DNA from: Rhodospirillaceae bacterium UBA6219
GTDB lineage: Bacteria; Pseudomonadota; Alphaproteobacteria; Rhodospirillales; Magnetospirillaceae
Length of the DNA: 64,000 nucleotides
Assembly (NCBI GenBank): GCA_002435715.1
Contig: DISD01000029.1
Coordinates: 11,470-75,469, forward strand
Direction: 5' to 3'
The translations under genes and the position numbers were made by a program. Below are positions 36,142 through 45,375 of this stretch, in pieces. Within the stretch, counting starts at the first letter, position 1, and each line of letters opens with the position of its first letter. A model generated the notes under the pieces. The model saw only the letters and a list, made by a program, of their open reading frames with translations. It was not told the DNA's origin and did not search any database.

Positions 36142-37242
36142 TCACAACGCACCGCGGGCCAACACATGGTCGCAGAGCGCCGAGGTATCCCAAGACGAGG
36201 TCTTCCCCAAGGCGGCTTCGATCTGCATCCACGCCGCATCGAAGGCGCCATGTCCCATGTCACGCAGATGGACCAGGAAGTCCCAGGCCGGCGCGTCCTT
36301 GGAATAGACCCCCAAGCGGGCCATGTCGTCATCGGCATGGATGCGATGCAAATTGACCCGCTTGACCCCGCTTTTGGCATCGACGCGCCCCGAATCCACC
36401 AAGTGGTTAAGGGTTTCGATGGCGTTGACTTCGTGGACCAGAGCGGCGGAAAAGGCGATTTCGGCCACCCGGTCCTGAACCTGCCGGGGCGTGCGTGGCA
36501 TGACGTCGCGATGCAACGGCGCGCCACCGACCACCACCAGATCGTCACAGCCCAAGCCCACCACCCGCTGCAACAACGGCGTCAGCGGCGGATTGCCCAT
36601 ATAGCCGCCATCCCAATAGCGCGCCATCTCGCCGTCGACGCCCGCCGAAAACCCGGGCGGCGCCATGGCGGCCTTCAAGGCCGCCGGCGACACCGCCCCA
36701 TCGACGAAAACCTGACGCCGGCATTCCAAGGCGTCGGTGGCAGCCACCAACAAGATCGGCACCTGGGGCACCGGGGTGGCCAAAAACGCCGGCAGATTCG
36801 GAAACACGTCGCGCAGCACGCTGTTCAAATAGCTGCCGATCCCCGATTCCGCCGGGGCCGGTCCGGAACTGGCCATGTCGGCCCAGCGCGCCGCCGGAGA
36901 ATCGTCGATGTTCCAGCCCAAGGTCATGCCGATGGTGGCGACCAAGGGATTGCCGCCCCAAAAAGCGGCCCGGGCGATGGACGACCACAGATGTTCGACC
37001 TTGGCCTGGGCCGATTGGGCCATGCGTTTGGTCCGCGCGGTGGCCGGTCCGGGCAGTTCCGCCCCTTCCCGCAAACCATAGGCCAAGGCGGCGGCGTTCA
37101 ATGCCCCCGACGACGCCCCCGACACCCCGCAGATCTGGATCTTGCCCGCCGCCACCTGATCCAACAGGCGATCCATCACCCCCCAAGCAAAGGCAGCGTG
37201 CGTCCCGCCGCCCTGCAACGCCAGCGCGATTTTGTGTGCCAT
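36142..37242 (-). CDS. Patatin-like phospholipase
   Basis: 366 aa. The catalytic dyad motifs are complete: oxyanion hole LQGGGTHAAFAWGV at the N terminus, nucleophile elbow GVSGASSGALN (Gly-Ala-Ser-Ser-Gly), and the Asp in YWDGGYMGNPP. No signal peptide. Cytoplasmic patatins of this size hydrolyse membrane lipid acyl esters or storage polyesters; the substrate is not evident. It lies 62 bases upstream of dprA on the same strand and may share a transcript. Confidence 0.9.
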   Translation of the reverse strand: MAHKIALALQGGGTHAAFAWGVMDRLLDQVAAGKIQICGVSGASSGALNAAALAYGLREGAELPGPATARTKRMAQSAQAKVEHLWSSIARAAFWGGNPLVATIGMTLGWNIDDSPAARWADMASSGPAPAESGIGSYLNSVLRDVFPNLPAFLATPVPQVPILLVAATDALECRRQVFVDGAVSPAALKAAMAPPGFSAGVDGEMARYWDGGYMGNPPLTPLLQRVVGLGCDDLVVVGGAPLHRDVMPRTPRQVQDRVAEIAFSAALVHEVNAIETLNHLVDSGRVDAKSGVKRVNLHRIHADDDMARLGVYSKDAPAWDFLVHLRDMGHGAFDAAWMQIEAALGKTSSWDTSALCDHVLARGAL

Positions 37243-37379
37243 GACCGGCCTCCCTGCTTTTTTATTGTGCCCGAAATGCTACGCCCCCGCGCACAGGACA
37301 GCAATGTTCGTGGCGACCATGGACAAACGTCCAGTCTGGGCTATGCTGTTGGAACGATTGGCCGTCCGGGGGGACTTTG

Positions 37380-37766
37380 ATGAGCAACCCAGAGCGCAAA
37401 ACCTTTTCCAAAGGCGCCGTCATCTTCAAGGAAGGCGACAGCGGCCGCGAAGCTTATCTGCTGCAAAAGGGCAAGGTCCGCATCTTCAAGAACGTGTCGG
37501 GCCGCCGCATCACCATCGGCACCGTCGGCCCCGGTCAAGTGTTCGGGGAAATGGCGCTGTTGGACAACGGTGTGCGCATGGGCACCGCCTTCGCCGAAGA
37601 AGACGTCACCTGCCTCGCCATGCCCAAGGCCAATATCGACCTCATGATGAACGAGGCCAATCCCGGCCTTGCCACCTTGGTCCATTCGCTGCTGGCCAGC
37701 GTCCGCAGTATGGGCGAAGAACTGGCCTTGGCCCGCGCCGAGTTGGAAGAAGTGCGGCGCGGCTAA
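37380..37766 (+). CDS. Cyclic-nucleotide-binding-domain protein
   Basis: 128 aa, a single Crp-like beta-roll (FSKGAVIFKEGDSGREAYLLQKGKVRIFK ... IGTVGPGQVFGEMALLDNGVRMGTAFAEEDVTCLAM) and a C-terminal helix, without helix-turn-helix. The phosphate-binding segment FGEMALLDNGVRMGTA lacks the usual RxA Arg arrangement only partly, so nucleotide binding is possible. It may be a stand-alone regulatory subunit. ATG at 37380 follows GGGGGGACTTTG. Confidence 0.85.
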   Translation: MSNPERKTFSKGAVIFKEGDSGREAYLLQKGKVRIFKNVSGRRITIGTVGPGQVFGEMALLDNGVRMGTAFAEEDVTCLAMPKANIDLMMNEANPGLATLVHSLLASVRSMGEELALARAELEEVRRG

Positions 37767-37813
37767 AAACCACACAAAAATTGGCAAGACTTCGGGATAG
37801 GTGACAAGCCGGG

Positions 37814-37845
37814 GTGTATATATGTATGTATTTTACATAATACAC
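37814..37845. promoter_or_regulatory. AT-rich dyad upstream of the HPP gene
   Basis: GTGTAT ... ATACAC outer arms with ATGTA ... TACAT nested inside, within 32 bases of very AT-rich DNA (unlike the flanks) and ending 15 bases before the TTG start at 37860. It could be a promoter with an operator. Confidence 0.4.
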
Positions 37846-37859
37846 ACACGGAGTCGCCC

Positions 37860-38369
37860 TTGCGCCGCTTCCTTCGCCGCCATCAGCCGCCCGCCTGCCG
37901 TTTCACCCCGTGGAAGGCGGCATTCGGCGCCATGATCGCCATGGGCATCTGCGCCCTCATGGCCCAATTGGTGGGGGAACCCTTGCTGGTGGCGCCGCTG
38001 GCCGCGTCGGCGGTGCTGGTCTTTGCCGCCCATGAAAGCCCCATGGCACAGCCCGCCAACGTCATCGGCGGCCATCTTTTGTCCACCGCCGCCGCCTTGG
38101 CGGTGGCGGAAGTGTTGCCGCAAAGCTGGTGGGCCATGGCGTTGGCGGTGGGACTGGCCATCGCCCTGATGACCTTGACCCGGCTGACCCACCCGCCGGC
38201 CGGCGCCGACGCCCTGGTGGTCAGCGCCCTTCATCCGGGTTGGGGATATTTGCTGTTCCCCATCGCCTTCGGGGCGGTGTTGTTGGTCCTCGCCGCCACT
38301 GTGGTTCACCGGCTCGTCCCGTCGCGCCGTCCCTATCCCCTGCCCGTCGAAGAGAGTGGCGGGACCTGA
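37860..38369 (+). CDS. HPP family integral membrane protein
   Basis: 169 aa with four to five membrane segments and the family motif THPPAGADALV near residue 107; also AAHESPMAQPANVIGGHLLS. Proteins of this family include nitrite transporters of cyanobacteria and plastids, but bacterial members are mostly uncharacterised. The start is TTG at 37860 with GGAG six bases upstream; no ATG is available near. Nitrite transport is only a family-level possibility. Confidence 0.82.
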   Translation: MRRFLRRHQPPACRFTPWKAAFGAMIAMGICALMAQLVGEPLLVAPLAASAVLVFAAHESPMAQPANVIGGHLLSTAAALAVAEVLPQSWWAMALAVGLAIALMTLTRLTHPPAGADALVVSALHPGWGYLLFPIAFGAVLLVLAATVVHRLVPSRRPYPLPVEESGGT

Positions 38370-38428
38370 ACGGTTTACCGGCAAGCCGCAGCTTGCACGT
38401 TTCAGGCTGATCATGGCTTGATAGCGTC

Positions 38429-39367
38429 ATGTTCGCCATCGCCGCCGCCATCGTCCCCAATTTCGCGCTGATCCTTTTGGGCTGGACCATCCGCGCCCGC
38501 CGCCTGCTGGAACCGGCGTTCTGGGCTCAGGCGGAACGGCTGACCTATTATCTTTTGCTGCCGGCATTGTTGATCACCAATCTGGCCGAAGCCAACCTGA
38601 GCGGCTTGCCGGTCGTGGTCATCGCCGCCGCCCAAGGTCTGGGCATCGTCGTAATCCTGGGGGCCATCGCCCTGCCCTTGCGCCATTTCTGGCCCCGGCT
38701 GCGCGGTGACGGGCCGGGTTTCACCTCGCTGTTCCAGGGCGCCATCCGCCCCAACACCTATGTCGCCTTCGCCATTTCCTCGGCCTTGTGGGGGGCGACC
38801 GGGGTAACGGTGGCCGCAATTTCCGCCGCCCTGGTGGTGCCGCTGGTCAATTTGCTCTGCGTTTCCGCCCTGGTCCATTGGGGCCATGGCGACGGCCAGC
38901 GCGGCCTGGGTCCGACCCTGGCCGCCATCGCCAAGAACCCGTTGATCATCGCCTGCCTGCTGGGGGCCGCCCTGAACCTGACCGGCATCGGTTTGCCGCC
39001 CATCATCGGACCGTTGCTGAAAATCCTGGCCCAAGCGTCCCTGGCCCTGGGCCTGCTGTGTGTCGGCGCCGGCCTTGATCTGGGGGCGGTGCGCGGCGCC
39101 GGCCGGGTGGTGGCCGCCAGTCTGGGGCTGAAATTGCTGGCCCTGCCCCTGGCGGTGGGCGGCTTGGGCTGGATGTTCGGATTGCGCGGGGTGCCCTTGG
39201 CGGCCTCGACCCTCTATGCCGCCGTGCCGGTGGCCACCAACGCCTATGTGCTGGCCCGCCAATTGGGCGGCGACTTCAAACTGGCGGCGGCCATCATCAC
39301 CGCTTCCACCCTGGTCGCGGCCGCCACCCTGCCGATTGCGACGCTGCTGATCGGTCACTTGCCCTAA
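38429..39367 (+). CDS. AEC family transporter (auxin efflux carrier-like)
   Basis: 312 aa, ten membrane segments in two inverted halves. Signatures: IVPNFALILLGWTIRARRLL, RLTYYLLLPALLITNLAEA, FQGAIRPNTYVAFAISSALWG, KNPLIIACLLGAALNLTGIGLPP. The family carries small organic acids such as malate or malonate, or exports amino-acid-like compounds; substrate unknown. It sits between the HPP gene and rnr. A second AEC gene occurs at 56354-57292. Confidence 0.88.
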   Translation: MFAIAAAIVPNFALILLGWTIRARRLLEPAFWAQAERLTYYLLLPALLITNLAEANLSGLPVVVIAAAQGLGIVVILGAIALPLRHFWPRLRGDGPGFTSLFQGAIRPNTYVAFAISSALWGATGVTVAAISAALVVPLVNLLCVSALVHWGHGDGQRGLGPTLAAIAKNPLIIACLLGAALNLTGIGLPPIIGPLLKILAQASLALGLLCVGAGLDLGAVRGAGRVVAASLGLKLLALPLAVGGLGWMFGLRGVPLAASTLYAAVPVATNAYVLARQLGGDFKLAAAIITASTLVAAATLPIATLLIGHLP

Positions 39368-39392
39368 ATCTGGGGCGGGGTTAGGGTCAATC

Positions 39393-41609
39393 ATGACCAA
39401 GCCAAAGACTCCCAAGCACAAACCCATCCCCTCGAAACAAGAGGTGTTGGACTTCATCCGCTCGCAGCCCGGTCACGTGGGCAAGCGCGAACTGGCCCGC
39501 GCCTTCAACCTGAAGGGCGCCGACAAGATCATGCTGAAGGCGGTGCTGAAGGAATTGCAGACCGAAGGCGCGGTGCAGCGCGGGGCCAAGCGCCGCTTCG
39601 CCCGTCCCGGCGCCCTGCCCGAAGTGTCGGTGGTGGAAATCACCGGCAGCGATTCCGACGGCGAATTGTTGGCCCGTCTGGTGGCCTGGGACCAGGACGG
39701 CCGCCCGCCGCGCATCTATATGGCGCCATGGCGCAAAGGCGAATTGACCGTCGGCGTCGGCGACAAGGTGCTGGCCAAGCTGCGCCGGGTCCAAGGCGAC
39801 GCCTACGAAGCCAAGCCCATCCGCGTGGTCGGCGAAGCCCGCGCCCGGGTGTTGGGGGTGTTCGAGGCCAATCCCGACGGGACCGGACGCATCCGCCCCA
39901 CCTCGCGCAAGGAACGATCCGATTATCTGGTGCCCAAGGGCGAGACCGGTGGCGCCGAATCGGGCGAGCTGGTCATGGGCGATCTGCTGCCCGGCCGTCT
40001 GTACGGCCTGCGCCAGGTGGTGATCAAGGAACGCCTGGGCCGTATGGGAGCGCCCAAATCGGTGTCGCTGGTGGCCATCCACGCCAACGACATCCCGTTT
40101 GAATTCCCCGCCGACGCGACTACCCAGGCCAAGAAATCCGGCCCCGCCACCATGGAGCACCGGGTCGATCTGCGCGACGTGCCGCTGGTCACCATCGACG
40201 GCGAGGACGCCCGCGATTTCGACGACGCGGTGTGGGCCCGAGCCGATACGGACCCCAACAACGAAGGCGGCTGGCAATGTCTGGTGGCCATCGCCGACGT
40301 GTCCTGGTACGTGCGCCCCGGCGACGCGTTGGACAAGGAAGCCTTCAAGCGCGGCAATTCGGTCTATTTCCCCGACCGGGTGGTGCCCATGCTGCCGGAA
40401 GAACTGTCCAACGGCTGGTGTTCGCTTCGTCCCAACGAGGATCGCGGCTGTCTGGCGGTGCGTTTCTGGCTGGACAAGGACGGCAACAAGCGCCGCCACA
40501 AATTCGTCCGCGCCATGATGCGATCCGCCGCGCGCCTGACCTATACCCAGGTGCAAAAGGCCAAGGACGGCGCCCCCGACGAACTGACCGGCCCGTTGCT
40601 GGAACCGGTGATCAATCCGCTTTACGGCGCCTGGAAGGCGCTGCAAGCGGCACGTGACCGGCGCGGCGTGCTGGAACTGGATATCCCCGAGCGCAAGGTC
40701 GACATCGACCAGGACGGCAAGGTGCAGGGCATCAAGGTGCGCGAACGCTTCGACAGCCACAAGCTGATCGAGGATTTCATGATCCAGGCCAATGTCTGCG
40801 CCGCCGAGGAACTGGAGCGCGTCCACAAGCCGTGCATGTACCGCATCCACGATCAGCCCAGTCTGGAAAAGCTGGATGGCCTGCGCGAATTCCTGCGTTC
40901 CCTGGATCTGTCGCTGCCCAAGGGCCAAGCCCTGCGCCCGGCGCAACTGAACCAGATCCTGGAGAAGGTGAAGGACGGCCCCAACGAGGTGCTGGTCAAC
41001 GAAGTGATGCTGCGCAGTCAGGCGCAAGCCGTCTATTCGCCGGAAAACATCGGCCATTTCGGCTTGGCGTTGGCGCGCTATGCCCACTTCACCTCGCCCA
41101 TCCGCCGTTATGCCGATCTGCTGGTGCACCGCGCCTTGGTGTCGGGACTGGGCCTGGGCGAAGGCGGATTGCCGCCCGATTGTCTGCCCGAATTCCCCGG
41201 CTGGGGCGAGCATATCTCGATCACCGAACGCCGGGCGGCGGCGGCGGAACGCGAAGCGGTGGACCGCTATGTCACCGCCTTTCTGGCCGACCGGGTGGGC
41301 GCCACCTTCGCCGCCAAGGTGTCGGGCGTCACCCGTTTCGGCCTGTTCGTGACGCTTGCCGATACCGGCGCCGATGGCATCATCCCCATCGGCACCCTGC
41401 CCGAGGACTTCTATGTCCATGACGAAGTCCACCATTGTCTGGTGGGCAAGCGCACCCGCAAAACCTTCCAATTGGGTCAACTTTTGCAGGTGGTGCTGCA
41501 CGAAGCCAATGCTTTGACGGGCTCCATGGTCTTTCAACTGGAAGGTTCGGGACCACGGGTGCGTGCAGCCAGCCGCAAACCCGCCCCGTATCGACGGGGA
41601 CGGCGTTAG
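39393..41609 (+). CDS. rnr: Ribonuclease R
   Basis: 738 aa. Processive 3'-5' exoribonuclease that degrades structured RNA. N-terminal winged-helix/cold-shock region (FIRSQPGHVGKRELARAFNLKGADKIMLKAVLKELQTEG), RNB catalytic core with the metal-binding motif TIDGEDARDFDDAVWA (about 267-281) and HFTSPIRRYADLLVHRAL, then an S1 domain (about 640-720, ATFAAKVSGVTRFGLFVTL) and a basic tail (RVRAASRKPAPYRRGRR). It is followed by the S41 protease gene. Confidence 0.95.
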   Translation: MTKPKTPKHKPIPSKQEVLDFIRSQPGHVGKRELARAFNLKGADKIMLKAVLKELQTEGAVQRGAKRRFARPGALPEVSVVEITGSDSDGELLARLVAWDQDGRPPRIYMAPWRKGELTVGVGDKVLAKLRRVQGDAYEAKPIRVVGEARARVLGVFEANPDGTGRIRPTSRKERSDYLVPKGETGGAESGELVMGDLLPGRLYGLRQVVIKERLGRMGAPKSVSLVAIHANDIPFEFPADATTQAKKSGPATMEHRVDLRDVPLVTIDGEDARDFDDAVWARADTDPNNEGGWQCLVAIADVSWYVRPGDALDKEAFKRGNSVYFPDRVVPMLPEELSNGWCSLRPNEDRGCLAVRFWLDKDGNKRRHKFVRAMMRSAARLTYTQVQKAKDGAPDELTGPLLEPVINPLYGAWKALQAARDRRGVLELDIPERKVDIDQDGKVQGIKVRERFDSHKLIEDFMIQANVCAAEELERVHKPCMYRIHDQPSLEKLDGLREFLRSLDLSLPKGQALRPAQLNQILEKVKDGPNEVLVNEVMLRSQAQAVYSPENIGHFGLALARYAHFTSPIRRYADLLVHRALVSGLGLGEGGLPPDCLPEFPGWGEHISITERRAAAAEREAVDRYVTAFLADRVGATFAAKVSGVTRFGLFVTLADTGADGIIPIGTLPEDFYVHDEVHHCLVGKRTRKTFQLGQLLQVVLHEANALTGSMVFQLEGSGPRVRAASRKPAPYRRGRR

Positions 41610-41676
41610 AAAAGCCTGTACCGCAGCGCGAATGGGTCGCATATTAGGGTGATACTTTCGAAGGAGATTCCCCCTG

Positions 41677-43296
41677 GTGCGCGGAAACCGACTCGCCGGC
41701 TGGGCCGTCACGGCATCGCTGTTGATGGTAGGTGCCAGTGCGCCCGTGATTCCGGGCATCGCCGGTCTTGACGCGCCCTATGACACGGTGGAAGCCGAAC
41801 GCACTTTCGATTTCGGCTTTCGCGCCATCCTGGACCGCACCCTGGACGCCACCAGCGCTTCGGCCTTGGCCATGGAGGGCTTGCGCGGCTTGGGCAACAT
41901 CGACCCCAACATCGCGCTGACCCGGCTGGACGACAAGCTGCTGCTGAATTCGGCGTCCAACCTGATCGCCGAATATCCCACCCCCGACGACAACGATGTG
42001 CGGGGCTGGGCGCGGTTGACGGTGACGGTGGCCCTGGACGCCCGTGGGCTGTCCGATTCCTTGCGCGACGCCGATCCCGAACGCATCTACGAAGCGGTGT
42101 TCGACGCCACCTTGGCCCATCTGGATTTGTTTTCCCGCTATTCAGGGGCGCGGGAATCCCGTGAATTGCGCGCCAACCGCAACGGTTTCGGCGGCATCGG
42201 CATCCGTTTCGAACTGGCCGAAGGCGACATCCGCATCACCGAGGTGATGGAGGATTCGCCGTCCAGTCGGGCCGGTATCCAGGTCGGCGACTTGTTGACC
42301 CATGTGGACGGACAACCCATTTCCGGCCTGTCGCGCGACGAATTGTCGCGGCGGCTGCGCGGCCCGGTGGACAGCCGGGTCAATGTCGGCATCCGTCGCG
42401 GCTACAAGCCCATGGACCTGGCGCTCAGGCGCGACCTGATCGTCCCGGAAACGGTGCATGCGACCTTTAACGACGGCATCGGCCTGTTCCGCCTGACCGG
42501 CTTCAACAAATCCACCGCCGACACCTTGCGGCGCTCGCTTTTGGCCATGCGTCAGGACCACGGCGACGACATGGTCGGCGCCATCTTGGACATGCGGGGC
42601 AATCCCGGCGGCTTCCTGGACCAGGCGGTGGACGTGGCCGATTTGTTCATCTCGGACGGCCCCATCGTCGCCACCAGGGGCCGGCACCCGTTGTCCAACC
42701 AATCCTATGAAGCCCGTCCCGGCGATATCGGCGAAGACCTGCCGGTGGTGGTGGTGATGGACGGCAAAGCCGCCTCGGCGGCGGAAATCGTCGCTGCCGC
42801 CCTGCAGGACAGCGGCCATGCCGTGGTGGTGGGCACCACCTCTTACGGCAAGGGGACGGTGCAAAGCCTGATCGAGCTGCCCAACCAGGGCGAGTTGCAC
42901 CTGACCTGGTCGCGTTTCCACACGCCGTCCGGCTATGCCCTGCATGGTTTGGGGGTGTTGCCCAACATCTGCACCACCCAGGCCCCCAAGGGCGCCGACG
43001 GGCAAAGTCTGGCCCGTTCGGTGGCCAATGCCGCCGCCGCCGCCCAGATCACCGCCCAATTGGCCCAATGGCGGTCTTCCGACATCAGTGAAGTGACCCT
43101 GCGCCAACGCCTGCGCGGTCTTTGCGCCGCCGAACCCCATACGGACGGCGAACGCGATCTGGCGGTCGCCCATGCGCTGCTGGCCGATCCGGTCCTGTAC
43201 GGTTCGGCCCTGGCGCTGTCCGCCCCCACCGGCTTGTCCGCCGCCGCCATTCTGCCCACCAGCCGTGCCCCTCTAACCGGAGCCCGAGGAAATTGA
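41677..43296 (+). CDS. S41 family carboxy-terminal processing protease
   Basis: 539 aa. N-terminal signal/anchor (LAGWAVTASLLMVGASAPVI), helical region, PDZ domain (about 170-245, FELAEGDIRITEVMEDSPSSRAGIQVGDLLTHVDG), and the tail-specific protease core with GNPGG (about 309), catalytic Ser367 in MDGKAASAAEIVAAAL and Lys392 in TSYGKGTVQSL. It processes or degrades periplasmic proteins from the C terminus. The start codon is GTG, with AAGGAG ten bases upstream. It overlaps a possible TTG start of the following GGDEF gene, so the two are likely co-transcribed. Confidence 0.9.
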   Translation: MRGNRLAGWAVTASLLMVGASAPVIPGIAGLDAPYDTVEAERTFDFGFRAILDRTLDATSASALAMEGLRGLGNIDPNIALTRLDDKLLLNSASNLIAEYPTPDDNDVRGWARLTVTVALDARGLSDSLRDADPERIYEAVFDATLAHLDLFSRYSGARESRELRANRNGFGGIGIRFELAEGDIRITEVMEDSPSSRAGIQVGDLLTHVDGQPISGLSRDELSRRLRGPVDSRVNVGIRRGYKPMDLALRRDLIVPETVHATFNDGIGLFRLTGFNKSTADTLRRSLLAMRQDHGDDMVGAILDMRGNPGGFLDQAVDVADLFISDGPIVATRGRHPLSNQSYEARPGDIGEDLPVVVVMDGKAASAAEIVAAALQDSGHAVVVGTTSYGKGTVQSLIELPNQGELHLTWSRFHTPSGYALHGLGVLPNICTTQAPKGADGQSLARSVANAAAAAQITAQLAQWRSSDISEVTLRQRLRGLCAAEPHTDGERDLAVAHALLADPVLYGSALALSAPTGLSAAAILPTSRAPLTGARGN

Positions 43297-43307
43297 GTCG
43301 TCCCTCC

Positions 43308-44351
43308 ATGGTCTTGTCCACATCCGCACCGCGCCTTGACCTGCAAAGCCTGATGGAATCGGTGGTGCGCATCACCGAACAGCGCTCTCGCGAGAACCTG
43401 GAATACTGTCTGGTTTCGACGCTGCTGGAACTGACCACCCTGACCCGGGTGTCGATCCTGCGGCCGCTGATGCGCAGCGACGGATTGCAGGCCGAATGCG
43501 TCGCCACCGCCGAAAGCGGCGGCAAGGCCACCGACGGCGGCTGCCAGCCGCTGGACCAGGACCATTTGCTGGCCCAGGCCTGGGCCATGGGTGAAGAGGC
43601 CCGCAGCGTCGACGCAGCCGGCCTGGTGCGCGTCTGCCTGCCCATTTCAGCGGCGGGGGAAGAAGTCTCGGCCTTCCTGTCCATCGAGACCCGCACCGAC
43701 CCGGCACCCTATCTGGATCTGATCCGCGGCTTCGCCGCCATCTACCGCAACTTCCTGGCCATATTGCGCGAAGCCGAGCGTGACACCCTGACCGGGTTGA
43801 AGAACCGCAAGACCTTCGATGAAAAGATCGGCCGTATCATCGCCAACAGCCAGACCTTGGCCCAAATGGTCCCCGAGGAACGTCGCCACCACGAGGAAGG
43901 CGAGCAGCATTGGCTGGGAATGCTGGACATCGACCATTTCAAACGCGTCAACGACACCTACGGCCACGTCTTCGGCGACGAAGTGCTGTTGCTGTTCTCG
44001 GCCATGATGCGCAAGGTGTTCCGTTCCGACGACCTGTTGTTCCGTTTCGGCGGCGAGGAATTCGTCGTCGTGCTGGCGCCGACAACCTCTTCCAACGCCC
44101 AGGCGGTGTTCGAACGCTTCCGTGCCGCCGTGCAGGACTTCCCCTTCCCGCAAGTGGGCAAGGTGACCGTCAGCATCGGTTTCGTCTCCATCAAGCCCGG
44201 CGACATTTCGTCGGCGGTCATCGGCCAAGCCGACGAAGCCCTGTACTGGGCCAAGCGTCACGGCCGCAACCAAGTGTGCCATTACGACCAGTTGCTGCGG
44301 GAAGGCCACATCAAGCCGCCGCAGGAAGAAGGGGCGATCGAGCTGTTTTAA
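43308..44351 (+). CDS. Diguanylate cyclase with N-terminal GAF-like domain
   Basis: 347 aa. Residues 1-150 form a GAF-like region with no receiver motifs. GGDEF domain from about 158: [29 protein letters not shown], active site GGEEF at 248-252, and an I-site RSDD at 239-242, five residues upstream, so product inhibition is expected. An in-frame TTG at 43293 overlapping the protease stop (TTGA), with GGAG ten bases upstream, is an alternative start; the ATG at 43308 has no clear ribosome site. It occupies the place beside rpmG where alphaproteobacteria often have PleD. Confidence 0.88.
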   Translation: MVLSTSAPRLDLQSLMESVVRITEQRSRENLEYCLVSTLLELTTLTRVSILRPLMRSDGLQAECVATAESGGKATDGGCQPLDQDHLLAQAWAMGEEARSVDAAGLVRVCLPISAAGEEVSAFLSIETRTDPAPYLDLIRGFAAIYRNFLAILREAERDTLTGLKNRKTFDEKIGRIIANSQTLAQMVPEERRHHEEGEQHWLGMLDIDHFKRVNDTYGHVFGDEVLLLFSAMMRKVFRSDDLLFRFGGEEFVVVLAPTTSSNAQAVFERFRAAVQDFPFPQVGKVTVSIGFVSIKPGDISSAVIGQADEALYWAKRHGRNQVCHYDQLLREGHIKPPQEEGAIELF

Positions 44352-44372
44352 CCGCTTTTTTACAAGAAGCTC

Positions 44373-44400
44373 TTGACACCCTCGCTCAGATCAGTATCTT
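44373..44400 (+). promoter_or_regulatory. Sigma-70-type promoter of rpmG
   Basis: TTGACA (44373-44378), 16-base spacer, TATCTT (44395-44400), beginning 22 bases after the GGDEF stop and 50 bases before the rpmG ATG. A perfect -35 box and a good -10 box. Confidence 0.7.
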
Positions 44401-44449
44401 CCGCCGCCTACAGTTTCGCATAAGCACTAACGATTTCGGGATTTTCGCC

Positions 44450-44617
44450 ATGGCCAAGCCTGCCACCATCCTCATCAAGCTGGTTAGCTCCGCCGGTACC
44501 GGCTTTTTCTACGTGGCGAAGAAGAACCCGCGTAAGACCACCGAAAAGCTGAAGTTCCGCAAGTACGATCCCGTCGTGCGCAAGCACGTCGAGTTCAACG
44601 AAGCCAAGATCAAGTAA
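44450..44617 (+). CDS. rpmG: 50S ribosomal protein L33
   Basis: 55 aa. Begins [21 protein letters not shown] and continues [26 protein letters not shown], the complete L33 pattern. No Cys zinc motif is present (the C-minus type). It has its own promoter and an intrinsic terminator. Confidence 0.96.
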   Translation: MAKPATILIKLVSSAGTGFFYVAKKNPRKTTEKLKFRKYDPVVRKHVEFNEAKIK

Positions 44618-44648
44618 GCTTCGCGGCGATCTTCGCTCGCTTCGCTGC

Positions 44649-44682
44649 AAACCCCCGCAGGCCATGCCGGCGGGGGTTTTGC
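44649..44682 (+). terminator. Intrinsic terminator of rpmG
   Basis: Stem AAACCCCCGC / GCGGGGGTTT around an 11-nt loop (AGGCCATGCCG), followed by TGCTTTG, 31 bases after the rpmG stop. Confidence 0.85.
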
Positions 44683-44697
44683 TTTGCCGTCCGGACT

Positions 44698-44780
44698 CGT
44701 GTTGTTTCAGCCGAAGCGGAAACAACACGGGCCTTTTCAAATGGCCCGTTCCGGGCGGCTCAATCGCCGCTCGGGCTTTT
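44698..44780. ncRNA. Candidate structured RNA: three consecutive hairpins
   Basis: Hairpin 1 (44698-44729): CGTGTTGTTTC / GAAACAACACG, perfect 11-bp stem, 10-nt loop. Hairpin 2 (44728-44748): CGGGCC / GGCCCG. Hairpin 3 (44751-44774): CCGGGCGGC / GCCGCTCGG with one G-U pair, followed by GCTTTT, which would terminate a plus-strand RNA. No open reading frame of note is here. It could be an independent small RNA or a processed rpmG tail. The region to 44843 shows nothing else. Confidence 0.4.
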
Positions 44781-44843
44781 CGCAGATCAGTGATTCGCGC
44801 GAACATGCTCTCGGCAAGCCGCCATTGCCGGCCGGACAAACGA

Positions 44844-44871
44844 AAACGGCCGGATCGAAATCCGGCCGTTT
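44844..44871. terminator. Bidirectional terminator beyond divK
   Basis: Perfect 12-bp stem AAACGGCCGGAT / ATCCGGCCGTTT with a CGAA tetraloop, with T/A runs on both sides, 17 bases past the divK stop. Serves divK on the minus strand. Confidence 0.8.
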
Positions 44872-44887
44872 GTCTAAGATGCGTCGG

Positions 44888-45253
44888 TCAGCCCAGGAAC
44901 TTGGCGACGGTTTCCAAGAAACCGGTCACCGAGATGGGCTTGGCGATATAGCCTTCGCAGCCCCCCTCGCGGATCTTTTCCTCGTCCCCCTTCATGGCGA
45001 AGGCGGTCACCGCGATCACCGGGATGGACTTCAATTCGTCGTCATGCTTCAGCATACGGGTGATTTCCAAGCCCGAAACCTCGGGCAATTGGATATCCAT
45101 CAGGATCAGGTCCGGACGGTTGGCGCGGGCGATATCCATGGCTTCGCGACCATCCTTGGTTTGCAAGGTGGCATAGCCATTAGCCTGCAGAAGGTCGTTG
45201 AACAGCTTCATGTTAAGATCGTTGTCTTCAACGATCAGGACTGTCTTCGTCAT
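44888..45253 (-). CDS. divK: Single-domain response regulator DivK
   Basis: 121 aa, receiver domain only. Nearly motif-for-motif the Caulobacter cell-cycle regulator Div[19 protein letters not shown], phospho-acceptor Asp53 ([16 protein letters not shown]), [27 protein letters not shown] with Lys. In Caulobacter it signals through the CckA-ChpT-CtrA pathway via DivL and is set by PleC/DivJ. ATG at 45253 has GAGG five bases upstream; the longer frame is not needed. PleD, its usual operon partner, is not adjacent. Confidence 0.93.
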   Translation of the reverse strand: MTKTVLIVEDNDLNMKLFNDLLQANGYATLQTKDGREAMDIARANRPDLILMDIQLPEVSGLEITRMLKHDDELKSIPVIAVTAFAMKGDEEKIREGGCEGYIAKPISVTGFLETVAKFLG

Positions 45254-45375
45254 ACAAGCCTCAAGTTCAAGACCCCACTGGAAACCACCCGACAAGCCAA
45301 GTGGTATCCCCCTAAAAGGCGTCAGAGTATCGCCCAATTTATCGCGTCAAGTCAAACCCGCGAAATCTTGGGATT

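Noticed and set aside
39387..41759. 790-aa minus-strand open frame over rnr
   Set aside because: Antisense of rnr; no recognisable domain.
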